Positions 63,915 through 64,000 of a stretch of DNA of 64,000 nucleotides are shown piece after piece. A program made the position numbers and the translations under genes. The notes under the pieces were generated by a model. It was not told where the DNA came from and ran no database searches. It was given only the letters and a program-made list of their open reading frames with translations. How positions within the stretch are numbered: the stretch's first letter is position 1; every line of letters starts with the position of its first letter. Source of the DNA: Cyclobacterium sp. SYSU L10401 (GTDB lineage Bacteria; Bacteroidota; Bacteroidia; Cytophagales; Cyclobacteriaceae); NCBI RefSeq assembly GCF_010993705.1, contig NZ_WOFO01000003.1, positions 62,001-126,000 on the forward strand, given 5' to 3'.

Positions 63915-64000
63915 ATGCCTAAATTAGCAGCATTTCCCAAAGCCTATATGCAGGCCTTGTGCAAGGATGGTTCCATGAAGGTGGAGGAATGGATCCGCCT
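63915..64000 (+). CDS. Sugar phosphate isomerase/epimerase, N-terminal part
   Basis: The window ends after 28 codons (MPKLAAFPKAYMQALC, then VEEWIR). The start resembles TIM-barrel sugar phosphate isomerases/epimerases (xylose-isomerase-like), which often open with LAAFPKAYM. It is the fourth gene of the operon, 15 bases after the SDR. Cut by the right edge, so catalytic residues cannot be checked. Confidence 0.65.
   Translation, partial: MPKLAAFPKAYMQALCKDGSMKVEEWIR

Overview
The window looks like a chromosomal segment of a Bacteroidota member, most likely order Cytophagales and perhaps family Cyclobacteriaceae (inference). The support is a SusC/SusD pair, a giant SprB-repeat adhesin with a gliding-motility-type C-terminus beside a PorP/SprF gene, many lipoproteins with short lipoboxes, promoter-like TAnnTTTG elements, and mostly absent Shine-Dalgarno sequences. 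No phage, CRISPR array, rRNA or intact insertion sequence was seen.

Layout. 1-4.3 kb: tail of an unidentified gene, a single-domain response regulator, a secreted Asp-box beta-propeller, and a 7TM receptor whose C-terminus is a transposase-type zinc ribbon plus helix-turn-helix. 4.6-16.8 kb: a polysaccharide utilisation locus (SusC, SusD, LamG lipoprotein, terminator, two GH144/PF10091-type glucanase lipoproteins) followed by a BCCT transporter and a GH113-like lipoprotein. 16.8-20.5 kb: TspO-like protein, MFS exporter and GH3-type acyl-adenylating enzyme. 20.7-24.6 kb: an operon of small membrane protein, phosphoribosyltransferase and TonB receptor, then a Tat-exported aldo/keto reductase. 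24.6-26.6 kb: a symporter remnant, GAPDH and a DUF1801 protein. 26.7-32.1 kb: a ceramidase-like enzyme, a secreted TolB-like propeller, and a glucuronoyl esterase/mannonate dehydratase operon. 32.2-35.9 kb: an M56 peptidase fused to TonB and plug modules, a decayed stretch, and a small HTH protein.

35.9-45 kb is mostly housekeeping: tRNA-Arg, sucC, an ABC ATPase, accA, patatin, acyltransferase, YihY, an SDR, TetR and tyrS. 45.1-51.9 kb encodes PorP/SprF and a 1908-residue SprB-like adhesin. 52-55 kb encodes a three-part cytochrome c lipoprotein. 55.3-59.4 kb is an operon of GH2 enzyme, exported mutarotase and SMP-30 lactonase. 59.4-60.9 kb holds an FAD reductase and a small unknown protein. 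61.3-64 kb is an operon of HUMPS-type decarboxylase, zinc-type dehydrogenase, SDR and a sugar isomerase/epimerase cut by the window edge.

The main theme is glycan capture and sugar or uronate catabolism, much of it starting outside the cytoplasm. Two observations stand out. First, the 7TM-zinc ribbon-HTH protein next to susC could be a membrane-tethered regulator of a locus that shows no conventional regulator in this window. Second, a 70-bp imperfect palindrome (66/70 identical) lies upstream of both the GH2 operon and the HUMPS/dehydrogenase operon, which may therefore be co-regulated.
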